A program made the translations under genes and the position numbers. DNA of 10,120 bases, from the NCBI GenBank assembly GCA_005773695.1, contig SXHM01000019.1, forward strand, positions 1 to 10,120, read 5' to 3'. Below, one piece after another: positions 1-5,755 of this stretch. Each line of letters starts with the position of its first letter. The stretch's first letter is position 1. Under the pieces are notes generated by a model. The model was not told where the DNA came from and ran no database searches. It saw only the letters and a program-made list of their open reading frames with translations. The DNA comes from Bacteroidota bacterium. Its GTDB lineage: Bacteria > Bacteroidota > Bacteroidia > SXHM01.

Positions 1-18
1 TTATTAGCTTTCCACCAT

Positions 19-26
19 TATCTTTA
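19..26 (+). promoter_or_regulatory. Putative -7 promoter box of the OsmC-family gene
   Basis: TATCTTTA matches seven of eight positions of the Bacteroidota -7 consensus TAnnTTTG and has the same final A as the box before the LOG-family gene (3347-3354). It lies 15-18 nt before two consecutive ATT codons (42-47), the distance seen for other boxes in this window. The -33 region would fall at or beyond the window edge, so it cannot be assessed. Confidence 0.35.
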
Positions 27-44
27 CTGAATAAACTAAACATT

Positions 45-449
45 ATTGCAAATTTTGAGCTAACCTACACAGGCGATTTGCGCTGTAAAGCAGTGCATCT
101 GAAATCAAGAACGGAAATAATTACCGATGCCCCAACTGACAATTTGGGTAAAGGCGAAGCATTTTCGCCTACAGATTTAACTGCTACTTCATTGGGCACT
201 TGCATGCTTACTACTATAGGTATTTCGGCACAAAAAAACAATTACAGTATTGATGGTGCAAGTGCAGCAGTCACCAAGGTTATGGCTGCCAACCCACGCA
301 GAATAGCTGAAATAATAGTGGACTTATTTTTTCCTGCCAACAATTATACTGAAGAACAAAAAAAGATGATTGAAACTGCCGCCTTGCATTGTCCGGTGGC
401 GAAAAGCTTGCACCCGGAGTTGGTACAGACTGTAAAATTTGTGTGGTGA
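45..449 (+). CDS. OsmC family peroxiredoxin-like protein
   Basis: OsmC/Ohr-family proteins are small cytosolic thiol proteins, several of which reduce organic hydroperoxides through two conserved cysteines. Both cysteines are visible: GTCMLT (Cys53, counting from position 45) and HCPVAKSLHP (Cys116). The family core ITDAPTDNLGKGEAFSPTDL precedes the first. The reading frame is open to the left edge but has no in-frame ATG or GTG. A TTG at 78 would cut off the conserved first strand, ELTYTGDLR. ATT at 45 (or 42) gives about 134 residues, the usual family length, and sits 18 (or 15) nt after a -7-like box; residues encoded further left do not resemble the family. The choice is therefore between a rare ATT start and a start left of the window. 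The family call is firm; the substrate cannot be told from sequence. Confidence 0.85.
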   Translation: MANFELTYTGDLRCKAVHLKSRTEIITDAPTDNLGKGEAFSPTDLTATSLGTCMLTTIGISAQKNNYSIDGASAAVTKVMAANPRRIAEIIVDLFFPANNYTEEQKKMIETAALHCPVAKSLHPELVQTVKFVW

Positions 450-457
450 TGTAAAAC

Positions 458-485
458 AAAAAAAGTCAAGCTAAAAGCGTGACTT
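458..485 (-). terminator. Intrinsic terminator of the small lipoprotein gene
   Basis: AAGTCA (463-468) pairs with TGACTT (480-485). Two further G-C pairs (470-471 with 477-478) close a small loop. Read on the minus strand, the stem runs into a long T tract (T7, G, T4), the canonical intrinsic-terminator layout, 28 nt after the stop codon of the lipoprotein gene. On the plus strand no T tract follows, so it is unlikely to be an efficient terminator for the convergent OsmC-family gene. Confidence 0.7.
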
Positions 486-513
486 ATAGAAAAGAATTAA
501 GGGCGAAACGCAC

Positions 514-666
514 TTACCCTTTTACTTCCTGTGTTTGAACGCTGCCGTAAGCCGGACATTGTTCATGCGATTTGCAGGATGAGAAAATCATTGCTGAACT
601 AACTAATACAACGAGGATGATTGCAACTTTTTTCAAGGGTGAAGTGTTTTGTGTGTGAGTAATCAT
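514..666 (-). CDS. Small Bacteroidota lipoprotein (50 aa), function unknown
   Basis: The minus strand encodes a complete 50-residue protein. It begins MITHTQNTSPLKK, continues with a hydrophobic segment VAIILVVLVSSAMIF, and reaches a lipobox-like SSC with Cys31 as the predicted lipidated residue. The mature part is only about 20 residues, CKSHEQCPAYGSVQ and a short polar tail. Very short lipoproteins with a Cys-Lys-(Ser/Thr)-His-Glu-x-Cys-Pro-Ala-Tyr core recur in Bacteroidota as I recall them; no function is known to me. Three independent signs support a real gene: a perfect TAnnTTTG box 16 nt before the ATG, an intrinsic terminator just after the stop, and a sensible signal peptide. A TTG at codon 11 would give a shorter n-region (LKKVAIILVV), but the ATG fits the promoter spacing. 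The second cysteine (Cys37) could form a disulfide or bind metal; that is speculation. Confidence 0.8.
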   Translation of the reverse strand: MITHTQNTSPLKKVAIILVVLVSSAMIFSSCKSHEQCPAYGSVQTQEVKG

Positions 667-682
667 TTAACTATAACTGGCG

Positions 683-690
683 CAAAGTTA
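683..690 (-). promoter_or_regulatory. Promoter -7 box of the small lipoprotein gene
   Basis: On the minus strand the sequence is TAACTTTG, a full match to the Bacteroidota -7 consensus TAnnTTTG, followed by GC as is common. The lipoprotein ATG starts 16 nt further on, implying a leader of roughly ten bases. No clear TTG -33 element is seen at the usual distance upstream. Confidence 0.55.
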
Positions 691-723
691 GAAATATTGT
701 TTATTCCTACGGATATAATGAAA

Positions 724-755
724 CAAAGGTTATCAACATTTTTTAAAAACCTTTG
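724..755 (+). repeat. 8-bp inverted repeat in the divergent spacer
   Basis: CAAAGGTT (724-731) and AACCTTTG (748-755) are perfect inverted copies around a 16-nt AT-rich centre. They lie in the 185-nt spacer between the divergently transcribed lipoprotein gene and ung, upstream of the lipoprotein -7 box. The arrangement could be a regulator-binding site or an RNA hairpin; nothing in the sequence decides. The rest of the spacer shows no further gene. Confidence 0.4.
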
Positions 756-851
756 CAACTGAATAACAAAAGACGAGATTTGTTTTTAATGTTAGCACAG
801 ATTTCAAGAATTTACGCTAATTTGTGAAAACTGAGACAAACAAAATAAACT

Positions 852-1532
852 ATGACAAATACCGTTAATCCTTCTATTGATCCAAGCTGGAAAGCTGAAC
901 TTATAAATGAATTTACTGCTGATTACTTTATTAAATTGAAAGAGTTTTTGGTTACTGAAAAACTGACACAACGTATCTTTCCTCCCGGAAATAAGATTTT
1001 TTCTGCATATAACCACACGCCTTTTGATAAAGTGAAAGTGGTAATTCTCGGACAAGACCCCTACCATGGCGAGGGACAGGCGCACGGGCTTTCTTTCTCA
1101 GTACCTGAAGGCATAGCCAAACCACCATCATTGGTTAATATCTTTAAAGAGATTCATGCTGATTTAGATTTACCTGTTCCGCAAACAGGTAATCTGGAGA
1201 AATGGGCCGATCAGGGGGTATTGTTACTCAATGCAACGCTTACCGTTCGCGCCAACCTTGCCGGGTCGCACCAAAAGCGAGGTTGGGAAAATTTTACGGA
1301 TGCCACCATTAAAAAACTATCAGACAAAAGAGAGAACCTTGTGTTTATTCTATGGGGAAGATTTGCACAGAACAAAGAGGTGTTGATTGATGAGAGTAAA
1401 CATCTTATCCTTAAATCTGCGCACCCTTCTCCACTTTCAGCTTACAATGGTTTTTTCGGATGCAGGCATTTTTCAAAAACGAATGAATATCTTCGCAGTA
1501 AGGGAATTGGGGAGATTAACTGGAGGGTTTGA
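852..1532 (+). CDS. ung: Uracil-DNA glycosylase, family 1
   Basis: The enzyme cuts uracil from DNA by hydrolysing the N-glycosidic bond, the first step of base-excision repair after cytosine deamination or dUTP incorporation. All family-1 signatures are present in order: GQDPYH with general base Asp69 and Tyr71, which shuts out thymine; Phe82, which stacks on uracil; PPSL (91-94); Asn127 in LLLNATLTV, which reads the uracil edge; and HPSPLS with His191 and the DNA-intercalating Leu195. Relative to the E. coli enzyme these are offset by a constant 4-5 residues. The length of 226 aa is typical and complete. An imperfect -7 element, TAATTTG (818-824, one base short of consensus spacing), lies 27 nt before the ATG. 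The outer-membrane protein gene follows after 15 nt, so the two are probably co-transcribed. Confidence 0.97.
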   Translation: MTNTVNPSIDPSWKAELINEFTADYFIKLKEFLVTEKLTQRIFPPGNKIFSAYNHTPFDKVKVVILGQDPYHGEGQAHGLSFSVPEGIAKPPSLVNIFKEIHADLDLPVPQTGNLEKWADQGVLLLNATLTVRANLAGSHQKRGWENFTDATIKKLSDKRENLVFILWGRFAQNKEVLIDESKHLILKSAHPSPLSAYNGFFGCRHFSKTNEYLRSKGIGEINWRV

Positions 1533-1540
1533 ATTTATTA

Positions 1541-1570
1541 TACAGAGATGCACAGAGGTTCACTGAGTTT
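1541..1570 (+). repeat. Three 10-bp units of a CACAGAG-type repeat
   Basis: TACAGAGATG, CACAGAGGTT and CACTGAGTTT follow one another exactly, with consensus CACAGAGNTT. The stretch starts 8 nt after the ung stop codon and contains the ATG of the next gene at 1548-1550, so the first seven codons of that gene come from the repeat. Similar CACAGAG-type decanucleotide strings occur as dispersed intergenic repeats in several bacterial genomes, from memory. With only three units, chance is not excluded. Confidence 0.5.
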
Positions 1571-3314
1571 TATTGTTTTAATTAGTTCGTTCTGCTTACT
1601 ATACTTTAACTCCTCTGCGCAATACCGATTCTTTGAACTGGAATTGGTTCGTAACGACAGCATTATTTCGCAAAAGCAATTCAGGAAGTTAACAGGTTTT
1701 AAAAATGAGTTTGTAAGCGACAGTGCACAGAAAAGGGAACTGCAAGACATTATTCTCCGACTGAACGACTCTGGCTACCTGAGTGCCAAGGTGGATAGTT
1801 CGCGCAATACTGATTCGCTGCATTTAAAGGCTTGGATTACTTCTGGCGAGGTATTTCGATGGGCAACTATTAAGGCAGGCAATGTTTCTGAGGATATATT
1901 AAGCCGTGCAAACTTCCGTGAAAAAGTGTTTTTTGGCGAGCCTATTTATTTTCGAAGTGTTACCCGACTGCAGAAACGCATTATTGCCTGGTGCGAGAAT
2001 AATGGATATCCCTTTGCTTCGGTTAAATTAGACAGTCTTAAGATTACACAAGGCAAACTAGAGGCTTCTTTGAACCTGAAAAAGAACGGACTGTTTTTAA
2101 TTGACAGCCTTGTAATTAAGGGTAATGCCAAAGTTCGCTCCGTTTACCTCTTCAACTATTATGGCATTAAGCCGGGCGATTTATATGACGAGAGCCAGGT
2201 GCGAAAAATTTCTATCCGAAGCAAGGAGCTTGCTTTTGTGCGTGAAAACCAAAGTCCGCAGGCTCTGTTCACAAAAGATAAGGCTAAGCTGTTTGTATAT
2301 CTGGATAAAAAAGGAGCCAGCCAGTTTGATGGTATTCTTGGCGTTATGCCCAATAATGCAGAAACAGGAAAAGTGCTCATTACTGGTGATCTGAAACTAA
2401 ACTTGCTCAACTCATTCGGCAGGGGCGAAACGGTGAGCATAAATTGGCGAAAATTGCAAGCCCAAACACAGGATTTGAGAACACAGATTGTGTATCCTTT
2501 TCTGTTTAATACACCCTTTGGAGTTGATGTAAAGTTTGACCTTTACAAGAGAGATACCACCTTCATCAATATTAATATAGCAGGTGGTTTGCAATACCTT
2601 TTCAGTGGGGGAAACTACCTTAAAGTATTTATAGACAGCAGAACCTCTAACTTACTGAGCAATTATGGATTGGAAAATGCAACTTCCCTTCCTCAGTATG
2701 CCGATATTAAGACGCTTATGTATGGTATTGGTGCTAAGTTTGAGAAGCTGGATTACCGATTTAATCCCCGTAAAGGTTTGCGCCTAGTTACCAACCTTCA
2801 GGCAGGAAACAAGACCATCAGACAGAACGCCAAAATCAATCCCGAGGCCTACGAAAATATTAAGCTCAAAACCCTTCAGATTAATGCCGATTTACTTGCG
2901 GAATATTATATCCCTTTGGGTAACCGCAGCACAATAAAAACTGCTTTGCAGGGTGCAACTATAATTAACCAAAACCTTTTTCAGAATGAGCTGCCCCGCA
3001 TTGGAGGCCTTAAAACCCTTCGCGGGTTTGACGAGGAAAGTATTTTTGCTTCTCTTTACAGCATTGCCACTGCTGAATACCGCTTTCTGCTGGAACAAAA
3101 CTCTTACCTGTTTGGCTTCTTTGAACAGGCTTATTATGAAAATACCAGCCGTGACAAGCGCATATTCGACAGACCCTTTGGCTTTGGGGCGGGTATTACG
3201 TTTGAAACCAAAATAGGGATTTTCTCGCTTACGTATGCCCTGGGTAAGCAGTTTGATAATCCTATTGAATTCCGCTCGGGCAAGATACACTTCGGGATAG
3301 TGAGCAGGTTTTAA
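1548..3314 (+). CDS. TamA/BamA-like outer-membrane protein (Omp85 superfamily)
   Basis: Omp85-superfamily proteins insert or move proteins and other molecules across the outer membrane. This 588-aa protein has a signal peptide (about 1-24, cleavage likely at NSSA|Q) and periplasmic POTRA-like segments covering about residues 25-255. One such segment is around GEVFRWATIKAGN (100-112) and another around LFLIDSLVIKGNAKVRSVY (182-200). From about residue 260 to the end there are alternating amphipathic strands of a 16-strand-type barrel. The conserved loop motif appears as LRGF (491-494), and the protein ends in HFGIVSRF with the C-terminal Phe of a barrel insertion signal. It is shorter than BamA (usually above 750 aa) and closer to TamA in size and POTRA count. 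The only plausible start lies in a short repeat; no other in-frame ATG precedes the hydrophobic core. It is probably in an operon with ung; no functional link to DNA repair is implied. Confidence 0.85.
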   Translation: MHRGSLSFIVLISSFCLLYFNSSAQYRFFELELVRNDSIISQKQFRKLTGFKNEFVSDSAQKRELQDIILRLNDSGYLSAKVDSSRNTDSLHLKAWITSGEVFRWATIKAGNVSEDILSRANFREKVFFGEPIYFRSVTRLQKRIIAWCENNGYPFASVKLDSLKITQGKLEASLNLKKNGLFLIDSLVIKGNAKVRSVYLFNYYGIKPGDLYDESQVRKISIRSKELAFVRENQSPQALFTKDKAKLFVYLDKKGASQFDGILGVMPNNAETGKVLITGDLKLNLLNSFGRGETVSINWRKLQAQTQDLRTQIVYPFLFNTPFGVDVKFDLYKRDTTFININIAGGLQYLFSGGNYLKVFIDSRTSNLLSNYGLENATSLPQYADIKTLMYGIGAKFEKLDYRFNPRKGLRLVTNLQAGNKTIRQNAKINPEAYENIKLKTLQINADLLAEYYIPLGNRSTIKTALQGATIINQNLFQNELPRIGGLKTLRGFDEESIFASLYSIATAEYRFLLEQNSYLFGFFEQAYYENTSRDKRIFDRPFGFGAGITFETKIGIFSLTYALGKQFDNPIEFRSGKIHFGIVSRF

Positions 3315-3346
3315 AATAACTAAAATCACCTATCCAACGTTTACCC

Positions 3347-3354
3347 TAACTTTA
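3347..3354 (+). promoter_or_regulatory. Putative -7 promoter box of the LOG-family gene
   Basis: TAACTTTA followed by CC differs from the Bacteroidota TAnnTTTG box only in the last base. It sits 19 nt before the ATG at 3374 in the 59-nt gap after the outer-membrane protein gene. No TTG -33 element is visible at the expected distance, so this may be a moderate or regulated promoter. Confidence 0.4.
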
Positions 3355-3373
3355 CCATCGAAAAACATTCTCT

Positions 3374-4090
3374 ATGACTGACAAAGAAAAAGAAGAATTT
3401 ATACGCAAAGCTTTTGATAAACGCGACTGGACCGAGATAAAAGGCAACGACAGCTGGATGATATTTAAAGTAATGGCTGAATTTGTTGACGGCTTTGAGA
3501 AACTGGCACGTATAGGCCCCTGCGTATCCATATTTGGGTCTGCACGCACCCATGTAAACAAAACACATTATAAACTGGCCGAAGAAACAGCCTATTTACT
3601 TACCCAATCAGGCTTTGGAATAATAACAGGAGGAGGACCCGGAATTATGGAAGCAGCCAACAAAGGTGCAAACCGTGGCGGTGGCCACTCAGTAGGATTA
3701 AACATTGAACTGCCTTTTGAGCAAAAAGCCAATAAATACATTGACAACGATAAACTCATTTTCTTCGATTATTTTTTTGTACGAAAAGTAATGTTTATGA
3801 AATATGCACAAGGCTTTATAGTATTACCAGGAGGCTTTGGCACACTGGATGAATTGTTTGAAGCCCTTACCCTTGTTCAGACCCAAAAGGTAGCTCGCTT
3901 TCCGGTCGTTCTGGTTGGAAAAAAATTCTGGGGCGGTATGCTTAAATGGATAGAAGAAGTAATGCTTGAGGAAGAAAAAAACATAAAACAGGAAGACCTT
4001 AACCTCTTTCGCTTAGTTGATACCCCTGAAGAAGCAGTAGAGCATATCAATAACTTTTATGCGAAACACAGGCTGAAACCAAATTTCTAA
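3374..4090 (+). CDS. LOG family (TIGR00730) nucleotide 5'-monophosphate phosphoribohydrolase
   Basis: LOG-family Rossmann-fold enzymes split nucleoside 5'-monophosphates, including cytokinin riboside monophosphates in plants and some bacteria, into base and ribose 5-phosphate. Both signature motifs are present: GGGPGIMEAANKGA (86-99, with Glu93) and PGGFGTLDELFEALTL (152-167, with Glu160). Arg137-Lys138 in FFVRKVMF lies between them, where the family has substrate-phosphate contacts. The opening strand is VSIFGSAR (51-58). The 238-aa length includes an extra N-terminal stretch of about 45 residues before the Rossmann core, as is common in Bacteroidota members. Physiological substrate is not predictable; purine-nucleotide salvage is more likely than cytokinin production in a free-living bacterium. 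It has its own -7 box upstream and a hairpin with a T tract immediately downstream, so it may be monocistronic. Confidence 0.9.
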   Translation: MTDKEKEEFIRKAFDKRDWTEIKGNDSWMIFKVMAEFVDGFEKLARIGPCVSIFGSARTHVNKTHYKLAEETAYLLTQSGFGIITGGGPGIMEAANKGANRGGGHSVGLNIELPFEQKANKYIDNDKLIFFDYFFVRKVMFMKYAQGFIVLPGGFGTLDELFEALTLVQTQKVARFPVVLVGKKFWGGMLKWIEEVMLEEEKNIKQEDLNLFRLVDTPEEAVEHINNFYAKHRLKPNF

Positions 4091-4094
4091 AAAA

Positions 4095-4166
4095 AGCCAA
4101 ATAGTAAAGTAGCCAAGTAGTAATATGTATACTAATTGGCTATTGGGCTACGTGGCTAATTTTTTT
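4095..4166 (+). terminator. Long imperfect hairpin plus T tract, ending 2 nt before the next ATG
   Basis: Two 28-nt arms (4095-4122 and 4130-4157) are inverted copies matching at about 21 positions, including an uninterrupted TAGCCAA block, with a 7-nt loop. A run of seven T (4160-4166) follows, as in an intrinsic terminator for the LOG-family gene. The left arm is itself a partial tandem duplication (AGCCAAATAGTA, then AGCCAAGTAGTA). The T tract ends two bases before the ATG at 4169. The hairpin therefore fills the whole leader of the next gene and could also act as an attenuator. The repetitive make-up suggests a dispersed palindromic repeat. Confidence 0.6.
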
Positions 4167-4168
4167 AA

Positions 4169-5716
4169 ATGAAACGAATTGACATTATAGTCCCACCCGA
4201 AATTGCCTCCTCAGATGAAGCGCTTGCAAAAGCTATTGCTCAAAAGTCGGGCATATCAGAAAAGGAGATAGGCTACTTCCGCCTTATCCATAGGTCCTTT
4301 GATGCACGCTCCAAGCAAGTTAAAGTAAACCTCAGCTTTGAAGTATTTGTTAAAGGCGAGCAGGTAATTAAAGATGATTTTATTCAGCGAAAGAACTACC
4401 CCGATGTAAAAAATAAAAAGCCAGTAATCATTGTAGGTGCCGGACCTGCGGGATTTTTTGCAGCGCTGAAACTAATAGAAAAAGGAAGAAAACCCATTAT
4501 CGTAGAGCGAGGCAAAAACGTACGCGACCGCAGAAGAGATTTAGCAGCCATACATAAAGAACACATTGTAAATCCCGACAGTAATTACTGCTTTGGCGAA
4601 GGTGGTGCAGGTACCTACTCCGATGGCAAGCTCTATACCCGCAGCAACAAACGGGGAGATATACGCAGCATTCTCTCCGTATTTGTGCAGCATGGTGCCA
4701 GCGAAGAAATACTGATTGATGCCCATCCTCACATCGGTACCAACAAGTTGCCGCAAATTATTGCCTCCATGCGACAAACCATTTTAGATTCAGGGGGTGA
4801 AATACATTTTGAAAAGCGGGTAATCGACATCATTATAAGGGACAATTCAGTAAAAGGCGTTGCCCTCCACAACGGAGATAAAATAGAAGCCGATTCGCTC
4901 ATCCTCGCTACCGGACACTCGGCCCGCGATATTTATGAGTTGCTCCAAAGCAAAGGAATTCTGCTCGAAGCAAAACCCTTTGCAATGGGCGTTCGGGTTG
5001 AACACCCTCAACAACTTATTGACAAAATACAATACCACTGCGACTTGCGACATCCTTATTTACCTGCTGCTCCATACAGCGTTGTGCAACAAATAAACGG
5101 ACGTGGTGTTTATTCGTTCTGTATGTGTCCGGGCGGAATTATTGCTCCATGTGCTACCGCACCGGGCGAAGTAGTTACAAATGGATGGTCGCCCTCAAAA
5201 CGCAATAACCCTTTTGCCAATTCAGGAATTGTAGTTTCGGTAGAGCCCGAAGATTACAAATCATTTGAAAAATACGGTCCGCTTGCCGGAATGAAATACC
5301 AGCAGGCATTAGAACAAGCTGTTTGTACCTCAGCAGGAGGAACACAAACCGCTCCGGCCCAACGATTGGTGGATTTCACAAAAAACATACTCTCCCTTGA
5401 CCTGCCCGAAACTTCTTATCAGCCCGGAGTAAAATCAGTGATGATAAAAGATGTGTTGCCTGCGGAAATCTCCGACCGTTTGCGTGAAGGTTATATTGAA
5501 TTCGGAAAAAAGATGCGCGGATACCTGACCAATGAAGCCGTTGTGGTGGCAATTGAATCACGAACATCATCTCCTGTAAGAATACCGAGAGATAAACAGT
5601 CTTTGCAACATCCTTATATAAAAGGTTTATACCCTTGCGGAGAAGGTGGTGGTTATGCCGGGGGAATTGTTTCTGCTGCTATGGATGGCGAGCGATGCGC
5701 AGAAGCAATTAACTGA
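4169..5716 (+). CDS. FAD-dependent dehydrogenase, COG2509 type, substrate unknown
   Basis: This is a 515-aa cytosolic flavoprotein. A small N-terminal alpha/beta domain (about 1-80) precedes the FAD-binding Rossmann segment VIIVGAGPAGFFAALKL (86-102, GxGxxG). The acidic end of the second strand is IVERG (111-115). Family-typical blocks follow: CFGEGGAGTYSDGKLYTRS (141-159), LILATGHSARD (244-254), YSFCMCPGG with Cys318 and Cys320, and the C-terminal FAD contact YPCGEGGGYAGGIVSAAMDG (488-507). Proteins with this layout are widespread in bacteria and usually called uncharacterised FAD-dependent dehydrogenases; no substrate is established to my knowledge. The Cys-x-Cys and Cys490 are conserved-looking but their role is unknown. 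The ATG is the only reasonable start, directly after a terminator-like hairpin; no convincing -7 box was found. It converges with the halogenase-like gene. Confidence 0.88.
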   Translation: MKRIDIIVPPEIASSDEALAKAIAQKSGISEKEIGYFRLIHRSFDARSKQVKVNLSFEVFVKGEQVIKDDFIQRKNYPDVKNKKPVIIVGAGPAGFFAALKLIEKGRKPIIVERGKNVRDRRRDLAAIHKEHIVNPDSNYCFGEGGAGTYSDGKLYTRSNKRGDIRSILSVFVQHGASEEILIDAHPHIGTNKLPQIIASMRQTILDSGGEIHFEKRVIDIIIRDNSVKGVALHNGDKIEADSLILATGHSARDIYELLQSKGILLEAKPFAMGVRVEHPQQLIDKIQYHCDLRHPYLPAAPYSVVQQINGRGVYSFCMCPGGIIAPCATAPGEVVTNGWSPSKRNNPFANSGIVVSVEPEDYKSFEKYGPLAGMKYQQALEQAVCTSAGGTQTAPAQRLVDFTKNILSLDLPETSYQPGVKSVMIKDVLPAEISDRLREGYIEFGKKMRGYLTNEAVVVAIESRTSSPVRIPRDKQSLQHPYIKGLYPCGEGGGYAGGIVSAAMDGERCAEAIN

Positions 5717-5721
5717 TGATC

Positions 5722-5741
5722 AATTAGCTAATCAGCTAATT
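5722..5741. terminator. Perfect hairpin between convergent genes
   Basis: AATTAGCT (5722-5729) and AGCTAATT (5734-5741) form an 8-bp stem with an AATC loop, in the 39-nt gap between the convergent stops at 5716 and 5758. A further GCTAATTA copy follows at 5751-5758 and covers the stop codon of the minus-strand gene. There is no T tract on either side, so efficient intrinsic termination is uncertain. The symmetrical, shared position suggests a bidirectional transcript end or a small dispersed repeat related in wording to the hairpin at 4095-4157. Confidence 0.4.
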
Positions 5742-5755
5742 ATTTAATACGCTAA

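Noticed and set aside
730..738. TTATCAACA resembles a DnaA box, suggesting an origin
   Set aside because: A single imperfect copy with no cluster of boxes and no dnaA, dnaN or rpmH nearby.
804..1085. 93-codon open frame on the minus strand overlapping the start of ung
   Set aside because: It covers the catalytic motif region of ung on the opposite strand and has no signal peptide or domain of its own.
2892..3329. 145-codon open frame on the minus strand, opposite the outer-membrane protein gene
   Set aside because: It lies inside a strongly supported Omp85-type gene and its translation shows no recognisable domain.
3374..4090. Cytokinin biosynthesis role or lysine decarboxylase, an older label for this family
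   Set aside because: The PGGxGTxxE motif defines phosphoribohydrolases, not PLP decarboxylases, and no isopentenyltransferase gene is nearby to suggest cytokinin production.
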